Below, in pieces: positions 1 to 8,797 of a stretch of 64,000 nucleotides of DNA; position 1 is the stretch's first letter, and each line of letters starts with the position of its first letter. The notes under the pieces are model-generated. The model saw only the letters and a list, made by a program, of their open reading frames with translations. It searched no databases and had not been told where the DNA came from. The DNA lies in the NCBI GenBank assembly GCA_963626805.1, contig CAVFXS010000009.1:1-64000 (forward strand), read 5' to 3'. The position numbers and the translations under genes were made by a program. This DNA comes from CAG-632 sp963626805. Its GTDB lineage: Bacteria; Bacillota; Clostridia; Lachnospirales; Lachnospiraceae.

Positions 1-10
1 AACCTGAAAT

Positions 11-38
11 GAGAAAAATCCGAGGCGAAAGCCTCGGA
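11..38 (-). terminator. Intrinsic terminator, minus strand
   Basis: An 8-bp stem TCCGAGGC/GCCTCGGA with a GAAA tetraloop lies at 19-38. Read on the minus strand it is followed by TTTTTCTC, the usual U-tract. It would end minus-strand transcripts from the 77-aa gene at 146-379, together with the hairpin at 55-83. Confidence 0.6.
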
Positions 39-54
39 CTTTGTCTACAGTCTG

Positions 55-90
55 AAATAAGTCGTGCTTTGCACGACTTATTTTATTGCT
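55..90. terminator. Bidirectional intrinsic terminator
   Basis: A 13-bp stem AAATAAGTCGTGC/GCACGACTTATTT with a 3-nt loop spans 55-83 and runs into TTATT. A/T-rich outer pairs allow it to work in both directions. It lies just past the end of the minus-strand 77-aa gene. No coding sequence could be recognised to its left inside the window. Confidence 0.7.
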
Positions 91-145
91 TGTAAATTCA
101 ATTCAAACGGTTGCTAACCATATGGATAAATAAGAACTAAGTAAC

Positions 146-379
146 TTATGGTTGTAAAGGAGTCATCTTAAGACCTTTATACATCTTTGTATATAAGCTC
201 TTCTCATCCTGGTAGAGAACAAACCCACGAGAACCATCTTTTACGATGTAAGCGTACTTATTCTTTTGAACATTCATATATAAAACCTCGTCAACGTTCA
301 ATTCCTTCGCCTTTGCTTTGGCGGTGTACACGTTTACTGGTTCAAGTTTGAACTTTTTTACTGCTTCCTCTACGGTCAT
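146..379 (-). CDS. Small protein of unknown function, 77 aa
   Basis: I do not recognise a family. The 77-residue product is soluble-looking, mixed alpha/beta in composition and lysine-rich, with no signal peptide, membrane segment or cysteine pair. It reads as real because a consensus AGGAGGT ribosome binding site lies 8 nt before its ATG, a good promoter lies further upstream at 462-490, and two hairpin terminators follow the stop. It is transcribed divergently from queH. Aromatic residues are spread through the central part (YMN, YAY, FVLY), which suggests a small folded domain rather than a leader peptide. Function cannot be stated from sequence. Confidence 0.75.
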   Translation of the reverse strand: MTVEEAVKKFKLEPVNVYTAKAKAKELNVDEVLYMNVQKNKYAYIVKDGSRGFVLYQDEKSLYTKMYKGLKMTPLQP

Positions 380-461
380 AGCTATTACCTCCTATGAAAA
401 TTTGTATCTTTGTACATTCGTACATCATTATGTAATTCGCTATTGATACTTCTTTGATAAT

Positions 462-490
462 AGTATATTGTATATTATGAACAAAGTCAA
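462..490 (-). promoter_or_regulatory. Sigma-A-type promoter of the 77-aa gene
   Basis: On the minus strand TTGACT (485-490) and TATACT (462-467) are separated by 17 bp. The leader to the start codon is about 80 nt. Confidence 0.65.
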
Positions 491-512
491 TTGGCAAAAG
501 TGAATAAAAGTA

Positions 513-543
513 TTGAGTTTTGCCATGAGAAACACAATATAAA
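513..543 (+). promoter_or_regulatory. Possible promoter of queH
   Basis: TTGAGT at 513-518 is followed after 17 bp by AATATA (536-541), or after 19 bp by TATAAA (538-543). The match is mediocre, but no better candidate lies in the 194-bp divergent intergenic region for the plus strand. Confidence 0.35.
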
Positions 544-573
544 TTCGTTATATTCCATAAAGGAGATAAAAAC

Positions 574-1218
574 ATGAATAAGAATGTGAATTACCAACAA
601 AAATTAGATAAAAAATTGGTGGAAATTTCAAACGCCGGAGAGGTTCCGACGTTGCTCCTTCATGCCTGTTGTGCTCCATGCAGCAGTTATGTGCTGGAAT
701 ATTTATCAAATTTTTTCAAAATTACATTATTTTTTTATAATTCCAATATATCACCAAAAGAAGAATTTGACAAGCGGGTGATGGAATTGGAGCGGTTTTT
801 GAAAGAATTTCCGACCCGCTATCCGGTGGAATTGGTGGTAGGGGACTATCGTCCGGAGGAATTCTATGCCATGGCACGCGGACTGGAACAGGAGCCGGAA
901 CGCGGAAAACGTTGTTATCTGTGTTATGAGCAGAGACTCCGCGAGACAGCACAGAAATGCAAGGCGGAGGGATATGATTATTTTACGACAACCTTATCTA
1001 TCAGTCCGTATAAAAATGCAGAATGGCTGAATGAAATCGGCCAGCGGATGGCAGATGAGTATCAGATCGCATATTTGTATTCGGATTTTAAGAAAAAGAA
1101 CGGATATAAGCGGTCAATCGAACTGTCGGCAGAATATCATCTGTATCGACAGGATTACTGTGGATGCGTGTATTCCAGACTGGAAAGAGAGCGGGAAAAG
1201 AATGAGAAAAAGAATTAA
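574..1218 (+). CDS. queH: Epoxyqueuosine reductase QueH
   Basis: QueH (formerly DUF208) performs the last step of queuosine synthesis, reducing epoxyqueuosine in the tRNA anticodon wobble position; it is a non-homologous replacement for the cobalamin enzyme QueG. The 214-aa length fits the family. Cysteine motifs expected for metal/iron-sulfur binding are all visible: HACCAPC near residues 30-36, RCYLC near 113-117 and YCGC near 194-197, along with the family segments LFFYNSNI and SISPYKN. AAGGAG lies upstream of the ATG. It appears monocistronic: a separate promoter for carAB begins 15 bp after the stop. No other queuosine genes are in the window, so preQ1 or queuine salvage cannot be judged. 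Confidence 0.9.
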   Translation: MNKNVNYQQKLDKKLVEISNAGEVPTLLLHACCAPCSSYVLEYLSNFFKITLFFYNSNISPKEEFDKRVMELERFLKEFPTRYPVELVVGDYRPEEFYAMARGLEQEPERGKRCYLCYEQRLRETAQKCKAEGYDYFTTTLSISPYKNAEWLNEIGQRMADEYQIAYLYSDFKKKNGYKRSIELSAEYHLYRQDYCGCVYSRLEREREKNEKKN

Positions 1219-1232
1219 TTGTAGAAAAAGGG

Positions 1233-1261
1233 TTGAAAAGGAGCGGTGGTTGTGTTAAACT
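1233..1261 (+). promoter_or_regulatory. Promoter of carAB
   Basis: TTGAAA (1233-1238), 17 bp, TAAACT (1256-1261). Transcription would begin near 1268, giving a leader of about 120 nt that contains a terminator-like hairpin. Confidence 0.6.
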
Positions 1262-1284
1262 TTTATCAATTTAAGAAATGCCAG

Positions 1285-1350
1285 AAAAAGATTGACTCTA
1301 ATTAGTGCGTCTCTGGGCGGGTGATTAGGGCTTATTAGTCTTTTTTTTTT
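1285..1350 (+). terminator. Leader attenuator (terminator) before carA
   Basis: A hairpin built from GACT/AGTC and AAT/ATT with outer AAAAAG/CTTTTT ends in an uninterrupted run of ten T at 1341-1350. An alternative stem, CTCTAAT (1296-1302) with ATTAGGG (1324-1330), uses overlapping bases and would prevent it, the layout of an antiterminator. It lies between the promoter at 1233-1261 and the carA ribosome binding site. I see no clear PyrR-binding consensus or T-box. It could instead be simply the queH terminator. Confidence 0.5.
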
Positions 1351-1388
1351 GGAAAAAAACCGAAAAAATGAAAGGAACAGGTGGAGAA

Positions 1389-2471
1389 ATGAAGGCTTTT
1401 CTTATTCTTGAAGATGGCACTGTATTTGCTGGAAAAAGCATAGGTTCCACACAGGAGATTATCAGTGAGATCGTATTTAATACATCGATGACCGGTTATC
1501 TGGAGGTATTGACAGATCCCTCTTATGCAGGTCAGGCAGTATGCATGACATATCCTTTGATTGGTAATTATGGTGTATGTTTAGAAGATGCCGAGGCAGA
1601 TCGGCCGTGGCAGTCTGGATTTATCGTTCGTGAAATCGCAAAGCTTCCAAATAATTTCAGATGTGAAGAAACTCTTGAACAATATTTAAAAAGAAATAAT
1701 ATAACCGGAATCGAGGGCATTGATACCAGAGCCCTGACTAAGATTCTGCGGGAAAAGGGTACCATGAATGGCATGATCACAACCGATGAGAACTATTCAC
1801 TGGATGAAGTATTGTCTAGAATCCGTGCATTTAAGATCGGACATGTGGTTCTGGAGGTTACCTGCAAGGAGAAGAAGGTTTATCCGGCAGAAGGTAACCA
1901 GATCTACAAGGTAGCAATGATCGATCTCGGTGTAAAGAGAAATATCATCCGTTCTTTGCAGAAGCGTGGCTGTGAGGTTACCTTATATCCGGCAGAGACT
2001 CCGGCAGAGGAAGTTCTGGCAGGAAATCCGGACGGAATTATGCTGACAAATGGCCCTGGCGATCCGAAGAGCTGTGTGAAGACCATCGAAGAGATTAAGA
2101 AATTATTTGCAACCGATGTTCCGATCTTCGCAATCTGTCTGGGACATCAGCTGCTTGCACTGGCCAATGGCGGCGATACAGAGAAGATGAAGTATGGTCA
2201 TCGTGGAGCCAATCATCCGGTTCGAAACTTAAAGACCGGAAAGGTATATATATCTACACAGAACCATGGATATATGGTAAAGGAGAGCTCACTGGATCGT
2301 GAAGTAGCAGAAGTAAGCTATGTGAATGTAAATGACGGAACCGTAGAAGGGGTACATTATCTTGGAAAGAATGTGCAGACCGTACAGTTCCATCCGGAGG
2401 CATGTGCCGGTCCGCTGGATACAGATTTCTTATTTGATGAGTTTATGAATATGATGGAGGTGTCAAAATAA
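1389..2471 (+). CDS. carA: Carbamoyl-phosphate synthase small (glutaminase) subunit
   Basis: CarA hydrolyses glutamine and passes ammonia to CarB for carbamoyl phosphate, the precursor of pyrimidines and arginine. The start at 1389 is chosen over an in-frame ATG at 1368 because AGGTGGAG sits 2 nt before it and the product then begins MKAFLILEDGTVF, the usual family N-terminus; the product is 360 aa. The N-terminal CarA domain has the typical GTMNGMI; the C-terminal class I glutamine amidotransferase has the nucleophile in AICLGHQ (Cys near 249) and the His-Glu pair in QFHPE near 333. The stop TAA shares one base with the carB ATG, so the two are translationally coupled. Confidence 0.97.
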   Translation: MKAFLILEDGTVFAGKSIGSTQEIISEIVFNTSMTGYLEVLTDPSYAGQAVCMTYPLIGNYGVCLEDAEADRPWQSGFIVREIAKLPNNFRCEETLEQYLKRNNITGIEGIDTRALTKILREKGTMNGMITTDENYSLDEVLSRIRAFKIGHVVLEVTCKEKKVYPAEGNQIYKVAMIDLGVKRNIIRSLQKRGCEVTLYPAETPAEEVLAGNPDGIMLTNGPGDPKSCVKTIEEIKKLFATDVPIFAICLGHQLLALANGGDTEKMKYGHRGANHPVRNLKTGKVYISTQNHGYMVKESSLDREVAEVSYVNVNDGTVEGVHYLGKNVQTVQFHPEACAGPLDTDFLFDEFMNMMEVSK

Positions 2472-5400
2472 TGCCAAAGATTGCAAGTATTAAAAAGGTT
2501 GTAGTAATTGGTTCAGGCCCGATTGTAATCGGACAGGCTGCTGAGTTTGATTATGCAGGAACACAGGCATGTCGTTCTCTTCGTGAAGAGGGGATCTGCG
2601 TTGTTTTGATCAATTCAAATCCTGCAACCATCATGACGGATAAAGATATTGCAGATAAGGTGTATATTGAACCATTGACACCGGAGGTTGTAAAGAAAGT
2701 TATTGTGAAAGAGAAACCGGATAGTGTTCTTCCAACACTGGGAGGTCAGGCGGCATTAAATATCGCCATGGAACTGGAAGAGTCCGGATTTTTAAGAGAG
2801 CATAATGTACGTCTGATCGGTACCTCTGCACAGACGATTAAGAAGGCCGAGGATCGTGATGAGTTTAAGAAGACCATGGAGAAAATCCATGAGCCATGTG
2901 CACCGTCACAGGTAGTTACGACGGTAGAAGATGGCCTGGAGTTTGTTAAGACGATCGGTTATCCGGCAGTATTGCGCCCGGCTTATACACTGGGCGGCTC
3001 CGGCGGCGGTATTGCAGCAAATGAAGAAGAGTTTGTAGATATTCTGGAGAACGGTCTCCGTCTTTCCCGGGTAGGACAGGTTCTGGTAGAACGTTGCATT
3101 GCCGGTTGGAAAGAGATTGAGTATGAGGTAATGCGGGATGCTAACGGTACCTGTATTACAATCTGTAATATGGAAAATCTGGATCCGGTTGGTGTCCATA
3201 CCGGTGACAGTATCGTTGTTGCACCATCCCAGACTCTGGCTGATAAAGAGCATCAGATGCTCAGAAGTGCAGCTTTGAATATTATCAGTGAGCTGGATAT
3301 CAAGGGCGGTTGTAATGTACAGTTCGCATTGAATCCGGATTCCTTTGAGTACTGTGTAATCGAGGTAAATCCGCGTGTAAGCCGTTCTTCCGCACTGGCA
3401 TCCAAGGCAACCGGTTATCCGATCGCAAAGGTAGCGGCAAAGATTGCTCTCGGATATAATCTGGATGAGATCAAGAATGCAGTTACCGGTAAGACCTATG
3501 CAAGCTTTGAGCCGACTCTGGATTATGTGGTTGTTAAGATTCCGAGACTGCCGTTTGATAAGTTTATTAAGGCAAAGCGTACACTGACAACACAGATGAA
3601 GGCCACCGGTGAGGTTATGAGTATCTGCACAAACTTCGAAGGTGCGTTGATGAAGGCCCTCCGTTCTCTAGAGCAGCATGTTGACAGTTTGATCTATCTG
3701 GACTATGACAAGCGTCCGTTGGAAGAGATTCATGAGCGTCTGCATAATGTAGATGACCGTCGTATCTTTGTAATTGCAGAAGCAATCCGCCGTGGTATTT
3801 CACTGGGTGAGATCCATTCGATTACTAAGGTCGATATCTGGTTCCTGGATAAGATCGCAAATCTGGTTAAGATGGAACAGAAGTTGCGGGATGCAAAGGA
3901 AATTGATAAGGAACTGATGCAGGAAGCAAAACGCATGGAATTCCCGGATAAGGTAATTGCTCAGATCGTCGGAAAGACAGAGACAGAGATTAAGGAAATG
4001 CGTTATGCCATGGATATTCATGCTTCTTATAAGATCGTTGATACCTGTGCAGCAGAGTTCGAGGCAACGACCCCTTACTATTATTCCTGCTTTGATGGCG
4101 AGAACGAGGTGGAAGAGAATCATTCTAAGAAGAAGATCATGGTTCTTGGTTCCGGCCCGATCCGAATCGGACAGGGTATTGAGTTTGACTTCTGTTCGGT
4201 TCATGCAACCTGGGCATTAAAGGCACAGGGTTATGAGACCATTATTGTAAATAATAATCCGGAGACTGTAAGTACAGACTTCGATATTGCAGATAAGTTG
4301 TATTTTGAACCGCTGACACCGGAGGACGTAGAGTCGATTGTGAATCTGGAGAAGCCGGACGGAGCTGTGGTACAGTTTGGCGGACAGACTGCGATCAAGT
4401 TAACAGAAGCACTCCTGAAGATGGGTGTTAAGATTCTGGGAACCAGTGCAGAGAATGTAGATGCAGCAGAGGATCGTGAGCTGTTCGATGAGATCCTGGA
4501 AGAGTGCTGTATTCCAAGACCTGCCGGTAAGACAGTATTTACCTGCGAAGAGGCATTGGAAGCTGCACATGAGCTGGGATATCCGGTACTGGTGCGCCCA
4601 TCCTATGTATTGGGTGGCGCCGGTATGCAGATTGCAATTGCCGATAAGGATATTGTAGAGTTTATGGATGTAATTAACCGAAATGTACAGGAGCATCCGA
4701 TTCTGGTTGATAAATACCTGATGGGTAAGGAAGTGGAAGTTGATGCGGTATGTGATGGCGAGGATATTGTAATCCCTGGTATCATGGAGCATGTAGAGCG
4801 TGCCGGTATCCATTCCGGAGACAGTATTTCCGTATATCCTGCAGGCTTGCCGGATAAGATTAAGCGTGTTATTACGGAATATACAAGAAAGCTGGCCAAG
4901 AGTCTGCATGTAATCGGTCTGATCAATATCCAGTTTATTGTATATCAGGATGAGGTATATGTAATCGAGGTAAATCCGAGATCTTCACGGACAGTTCCTT
5001 ATATCAGCAAGGTAACCGGTATTCCGATCGTAGATCTTGCATCCCGCGTTATTACAGGTGCAAAGTTAAAAGAGCTTGGTTACACACCTGGTTTACAGCC
5101 GGAGTCAGAATACTATGCAATTAAGATGCCGGTATTCTCATTTGAGAAGCTTCGTGGAGCTGAGATCAGTCTGGGACCTGAAATGAAGTCAACCGGTGAG
5201 TGTCTGGGTATTTCAAAAGACTTTAATGAAGCATTGTACAAGGCATTCCTTGGCGCCGGAGTCAGACTTCCAAAGCATAAGAAGATGATACTGACAGTAA
5301 AGGATTCCGATAAGCTGGATGCTATTGAGATCGGAAGAAGATTTGCGGCACTCGGATACGAGATTCATTCTACGAAGAGTACTGCAAGAGTATTGAATGA

Positions 5401-5683
5401 GCACGGGGTTCCGGCACAGGTAATTAATAAGGTAGAGGAGCCGTCTCCAAACCTGCTTGACCTGATCCTGAGTCATGAAATCGATCTGATCATTGATACT
5501 CCTTCTCAGGGTGTAGAACATAGCAAGGATGGATTTATCATCCGTCGTCATGCAATTGAGACCGGTGTATACTGTCTGACCAGTCTGGACACGGCAGATG
5601 CATTGCTGACCAGTCTGGAGGCAAACGAGCAGGATCTGACAGTCATTGATATCGGCGAGATCAAATCCGTAGAAGAGCAGTAA
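2471..5683 (+). CDS. carB: Carbamoyl-phosphate synthase large subunit
   Basis: CarB makes carbamoyl phosphate from bicarbonate, ammonia supplied by CarA, and two ATP. The 1070-aa length matches the family. It contains the internal duplication expected: two pre-ATP-grasp/ATP-grasp halves, each with a GSGPIxIGQ motif (near residues 13-21 and again near 560), an NNNPETVSTDFD/NSNPATIMTDKD pair, and EVNPR(V/S)SR active-site segments in both halves. The C-terminal MGS-like allosteric domain follows from about residue 935. It overlaps carA by one base and is followed 4 bp later by a radical SAM gene, which is probably cotranscribed. Confidence 0.98.
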   Translation: MPKIASIKKVVVIGSGPIVIGQAAEFDYAGTQACRSLREEGICVVLINSNPATIMTDKDIADKVYIEPLTPEVVKKVIVKEKPDSVLPTLGGQAALNIAMELEESGFLREHNVRLIGTSAQTIKKAEDRDEFKKTMEKIHEPCAPSQVVTTVEDGLEFVKTIGYPAVLRPAYTLGGSGGGIAANEEEFVDILENGLRLSRVGQVLVERCIAGWKEIEYEVMRDANGTCITICNMENLDPVGVHTGDSIVVAPSQTLADKEHQMLRSAALNIISELDIKGGCNVQFALNPDSFEYCVIEVNPRVSRSSALASKATGYPIAKVAAKIALGYNLDEIKNAVTGKTYASFEPTLDYVVVKIPRLPFDKFIKAKRTLTTQMKATGEVMSICTNFEGALMKALRSLEQHVDSLIYLDYDKRPLEEIHERLHNVDDRRIFVIAEAIRRGISLGEIHSITKVDIWFLDKIANLVKMEQKLRDAKEIDKELMQEAKRMEFPDKVIAQIVGKTETEIKEMRYAMDIHASYKIVDTCAAEFEATTPYYYSCFDGENEVEENHSKKKIMVLGSGPIRIGQGIEFDFCSVHATWALKAQGYETIIVNNNPETVSTDFDIADKLYFEPLTPEDVESIVNLEKPDGAVVQFGGQTAIKLTEALLKMGVKILGTSAENVDAAEDRELFDEILEECCIPRPAGKTVFTCEEALEAAHELGYPVLVRPSYVLGGAGMQIAIADKDIVEFMDVINRNVQEHPILVDKYLMGKEVEVDAVCDGEDIVIPGIMEHVERAGIHSGDSISVYPAGLPDKIKRVITEYTRKLAKSLHVIGLINIQFIVYQDEVYVIEVNPRSSRTVPYISKVTGIPIVDLASRVITGAKLKELGYTPGLQPESEYYAIKMPVFSFEKLRGAEISLGPEMKSTGECLGISKDFNEALYKAFLGAGVRLPKHKKMILTVKDSDKLDAIEIGRRFAALGYEIHSTKSTARVLNEHGVPAQVINKVEEPSPNLLDLILSHEIDLIIDTPSQGVEHSKDGFIIRRHAIETGVYCLTSLDTADALLTSLEANEQDLTVIDIGEIKSVEEQ

Positions 5684-5687
5684 TTAG

Positions 5688-6611
5688 ATGTATTATCATA
5701 CGTTAAACGATTATCTGAAAAATAAATACGGACGAAAGATATACAAGATAGCCCTGGATGCCGGCAGAACCTGTCCCAATCGGGACGGGCGCTGCGGCAG
5801 CCGGGGCTGCATCTTTTGCAGTGGAAACGGCTCCGGAGAGTTCGCAGCAGACAGAAACCGGCCGATATCGGAACAGCTGCAGGAGGCGAAAAGCCGGATT
5901 CAAAAGAAGCTGCCACAGGGAGATGTAGGTTATATTGCATATTTTCAGGCGTTTACGAATACCTATGGCACAGTAGAAGAATTGGAACCCATATTCCGGG
6001 AGGCAATCAAGGATCCGGAGGTTGTGATCCTGTCGATTGCGACCAGACCGGATTGCCTGCCGCCGGATATTCTTGCTATGCTGGAGCGGTTGAACCGGTA
6101 TAAACCGGTATGGGTAGAGCTGGGGCTGCAGACAATCTGGGAAGATACCGCACAGTATATACGTCGTGGATATGATCTGACAGTCTATGATCGGGCGGTA
6201 AGGGCACTGACAGAAAGAAATCTGGAGGTGATCACCCATGTGATTCTCGGACTTCCGGGAGAGACGGCGGAGCAGATGCTGGCAACGGTAGAATATGTAG
6301 GACGGACCGGAACGCAGGGAATCAAGCTGCAATTGTTGCATGTGTTAAAGGAAACGGATCTGGAAAGGGATTATCGGAATGGAAAGTTTCGGGTGTTGGA
6401 AATGATGGAGTATATTGATATTCTGGAACAATGCATCCGGCATCTTCCGAAGGATATGGTAATTCACCGGCTGACGGGGGATGGAGATAAGAGATTACTG
6501 GTCGCACCGCAGTGGAGCGGTAATAAACGGATGGTAATGAATACCATCCGTCGGGAATTTGCTGTAAGAAATGTCATACAGGGCAGTGCAGTTTCTGAAA
6601 CAGAAGTGTAA
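5688..6611 (+). CDS. TIGR01212-family radical SAM protein (YhcC-like)
   Basis: The 307-aa protein belongs to the YhcC/TIGR01212 radical SAM family, whose substrate is not firmly established. The cluster-binding segment CPNRDGRCGSRGCIFC lies near residues 28-43, with the family's wide CX6CX4CX2C spacing. AYFQAFTNTYG, STRPDCL-like IATRPDCLP, LGLQT and HVILGLPGE, the conserved barrel motifs, follow in order. The ATG lies 4 bp after the carB stop with only a weak ribosome binding site, suggesting coupled expression with carB. It faces the amidohydrolase gene, with 8 bp between the two stops. Confidence 0.85.
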   Translation: MYYHTLNDYLKNKYGRKIYKIALDAGRTCPNRDGRCGSRGCIFCSGNGSGEFAADRNRPISEQLQEAKSRIQKKLPQGDVGYIAYFQAFTNTYGTVEELEPIFREAIKDPEVVILSIATRPDCLPPDILAMLERLNRYKPVWVELGLQTIWEDTAQYIRRGYDLTVYDRAVRALTERNLEVITHVILGLPGETAEQMLATVEYVGRTGTQGIKLQLLHVLKETDLERDYRNGKFRVLEMMEYIDILEQCIRHLPKDMVIHRLTGDGDKRLLVAPQWSGNKRMVMNTIRREFAVRNVIQGSAVSETEV

Positions 6612-6619
6612 CAACTGGC

Positions 6620-7450
6620 TCAGAGGGTTTCGGAAAGCGGCAAATGGAGCAGGCGTGCAGCATTCTCTCCGAGAATGGCAGCTTGCTCTTCTTTCGTTAA
6701 CGGCAGCTGCTGCAGGGCATGAATATCTTCGACCTGATCATTCCATGGAGAATCGGTTGCAAAAAGAATGCGGTCGGCACCGTGGTTCTGAATGATCCGG
6801 AGTAACTGGGATTCGGATATAAAACCGAATGTATAAGCCAGATCGAAGTAAACCGGCTTTCCGACTAATAATTCCTCTACGGCATCCCATTGCTTCCAGC
6901 CGCCGGTGTGTGCAAGGATGATTCTGGCAGATGCAGGATCTTTGGCGTGTTCCTCTATATAACAAAGCATCTGAACAGCTTCCTCCGGAGGGCAGTGCAC
7001 TTCTTCCGGGAGACCGACATCGACACCCGCATGAATGATAACGATCAGTCCCAGATCGACAGCTGCAGTGATTAGTTTCAGATATCGGGGATCGTTGATA
7101 TGAACACCCTGATAATCAGGATGCAGCTTGATGCCAGGTAGTCCAAGCTCCCGAATATAAGATAATTTCTGGCTAATATCCTCATTGTCCGGATGAATTC
7201 CGCCAAAGGAAATGATATGGTCGGTTCCGTTTATGGCGGCTGCGCACTGATTAATCGTATCAAACTGGGACGGCCTGGTAACCACCGGCAGGATCACGGA
7301 GTAATCGACGCCGGACTGTTTCATGGAGGTCTTTAATCCGTCCAGAGTTCCGTTGGTTCTGGCATGAATGCCGGCAGCGGTTTCCAGCTTATGAATGGTT
7401 CTTTCGGCCATTGTATCCGGAAAGGTATGTGTATGAAAATCAATAATCAT
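6620..7450 (-). CDS. Amidohydrolase-2 family metal-dependent hydrolase
   Basis: A TIM-barrel amidohydrolase (PF04909 type). The N-terminal DFHTHTFPD supplies the HxH metal ligands, IKLHPDYQG is the usual central strand, IHAG and LAHTGGW carry further metal/base histidines, and FATDSPW supplies the catalytic aspartate. I place the start at the ATG at 7450 (276 aa, MIIDFHTH) because GAAGGA precedes it; an in-frame GTG at 7486 would add 12 residues of poor quality. Substrate is unknown: relatives act as decarboxylases or lactonases. It is divergent from the YbjQ-like gene and convergent with the radical SAM gene. Confidence 0.85.
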   Translation of the reverse strand: MIIDFHTHTFPDTMAERTIHKLETAAGIHARTNGTLDGLKTSMKQSGVDYSVILPVVTRPSQFDTINQCAAAINGTDHIISFGGIHPDNEDISQKLSYIRELGLPGIKLHPDYQGVHINDPRYLKLITAAVDLGLIVIIHAGVDVGLPEEVHCPPEEAVQMLCYIEEHAKDPASARIILAHTGGWKQWDAVEELLVGKPVYFDLAYTFGFISESQLLRIIQNHGADRILFATDSPWNDQVEDIHALQQLPLTKEEQAAILGENAARLLHLPLSETL

Positions 7451-7587
7451 AATGAAATGCTTCCTTCTTTCTAAATATCTGATCACGAAATATTATAAGG
7501 CAAAGTTAAAAAATAGGCAAGATATATGCAATTTGCATAAAAAACTTTGTGCAAATCATAAAAATGACTAAAAAGTGCAAAAAAGCA

Positions 7588-7616
7588 TTGGCTTATATTG
7601 TGTAACATGCTATAAT
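7588..7616 (+). promoter_or_regulatory. Promoter of the YbjQ-like gene
   Basis: TTGGCT (7588-7593), 17 bp, consensus TATAAT (7611-7616). The leader to the ATG at 7655 is about 32 nt with GGGGAGG as ribosome binding site. Confidence 0.75.
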
Positions 7617-7654
7617 TTTAAACAGCAATTTAGTGATTATGGGGAGGCTGACGA

Positions 7655-8767
7655 ATGAATACAATTATTATGACATCCGGTTCTGATATTCAGGGCTACG
7701 ACATTACAGATTATCTTGGACTGGTAAGTGGGCAGACTGCGTTAAATACAAAGTTTTTTCAGGAATTCAGTGGCAATACGGAAATGGATGAAAAAGGGAG
7801 CCAGGCATTGACCAAGAAGATGTCACAGGTGCATCAGACGGCTATTAGCATGATGCAGGAAGAGGCGAAGAAGCTGGGTGCCAATGCGGTTATCGGTATC
7901 ACATTGCGATACAATGAGCTGACCAGCAGTTTGACAAACAATAATACAATCGGTATTATTGCAACCGGTACAGCGGTTATTGCTAAGGAGAAAGAGAACA
8001 GAAATTACGAAGGCGTTCGTCAGGATCTGTATGTCACCAATTATTATACAAAGCTATTACTGCGTCCGGTGCAGGTGAGGATTCGTGCAGATAAGAATGT
8101 GACAAGGATTTCACCGGTATTTATGAATTATCGAAATGAAGAAATTCGTGCAATTCGTGCAGACATAGAGCTTTCTACTTATTATGATGAGAAGATTGTT
8201 CTTCGGGACATGGATTTCACCTTTGAGAAGAACAATATCTCACAGTTAGAGGCAGACTGGATTGAGTGTGACATCAAGGAACGGGAAGTGAAGATGATCA
8301 AGGATGCGAAGGTTATAGTACGGAAGTATGTAACAGCCAGAAAGGTTATCAGTTGCGAAGAGCTTCCGATTACAACTGACTTGTCTTACCGCCGCCTGGA
8401 AAGCCTGAAGAAGAAGCGTGGAATTGATGCGGTTGTAAAATATCAGTCAAACGGAATGATCTGGACCTGCGTATGCGGATGCATTAATAAGGTCAGTGAT
8501 GCTGAGTGTGATGTTTGCGGAAGAAAGGAAGCGGATATCAAGAAGGATCTCGGCTTTAATTATGAAGAGATGCTGGATAAGATGGCATCCAAGAGCAACG
8601 TAACGGAGATGAAGGATGTTGTGATCAAGGATTACATTAAGAAGATTGATCCGGAATCACGTATGGAATTGCTTCAGACTCTGGAGTCAGCACTGCAGTA
8701 TGAGAAGACGCGTGGTGACATGAAGGAAGTTGTTATCGAAAAGGTTCAGAATATTTTTGAATCTTAA
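7655..8767 (+). CDS. YbjQ-like domain protein with C-terminal zinc ribbon
   Basis: The first ~110 residues match the YbjQ/DUF74 family (small pentameric, putative metal-binding fold): TSGSDIQGYDITDYLGLVSG, then EEAKKLGANAVIGI and a strand ending GTAVI. A central region of about 150 residues is predicted beta-rich and unassigned. Near residues 270-290 a zinc ribbon is visible as CVCGC and CDVCG, the pattern of a treble-clef or rubredoxin-like knuckle. The last ~80 residues are helical and charged. The protein has no signal peptide or membrane segment, so it is cytosolic. YbjQ domains usually occur alone at ~105 aa, so the 370-aa architecture is uncommon. Function unknown. A terminator follows at 8798-8830. 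Confidence 0.75.
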   Translation: MNTIIMTSGSDIQGYDITDYLGLVSGQTALNTKFFQEFSGNTEMDEKGSQALTKKMSQVHQTAISMMQEEAKKLGANAVIGITLRYNELTSSLTNNNTIGIIATGTAVIAKEKENRNYEGVRQDLYVTNYYTKLLLRPVQVRIRADKNVTRISPVFMNYRNEEIRAIRADIELSTYYDEKIVLRDMDFTFEKNNISQLEADWIECDIKEREVKMIKDAKVIVRKYVTARKVISCEELPITTDLSYRRLESLKKKRGIDAVVKYQSNGMIWTCVCGCINKVSDAECDVCGRKEADIKKDLGFNYEEMLDKMASKSNVTEMKDVVIKDYIKKIDPESRMELLQTLESALQYEKTRGDMKEVVIEKVQNIFES

Positions 8768-8797
8768 TTATTCGTTGTATTGGGTACAGGGAGAGAA

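Noticed and set aside
342..575. 77-codon minus-strand frame over the queH promoter region.
   Set aside because: It overlaps the promoter region and the start of the better-supported 77-aa gene, has no ribosome binding site, and reads like translated intergenic DNA.
3800..4909. Minus-strand open frames of 100-170 codons inside carB.
   Set aside because: Antisense shadows of a highly conserved gene; no start signals and compositions rich in His, Leu and Ile without domains.
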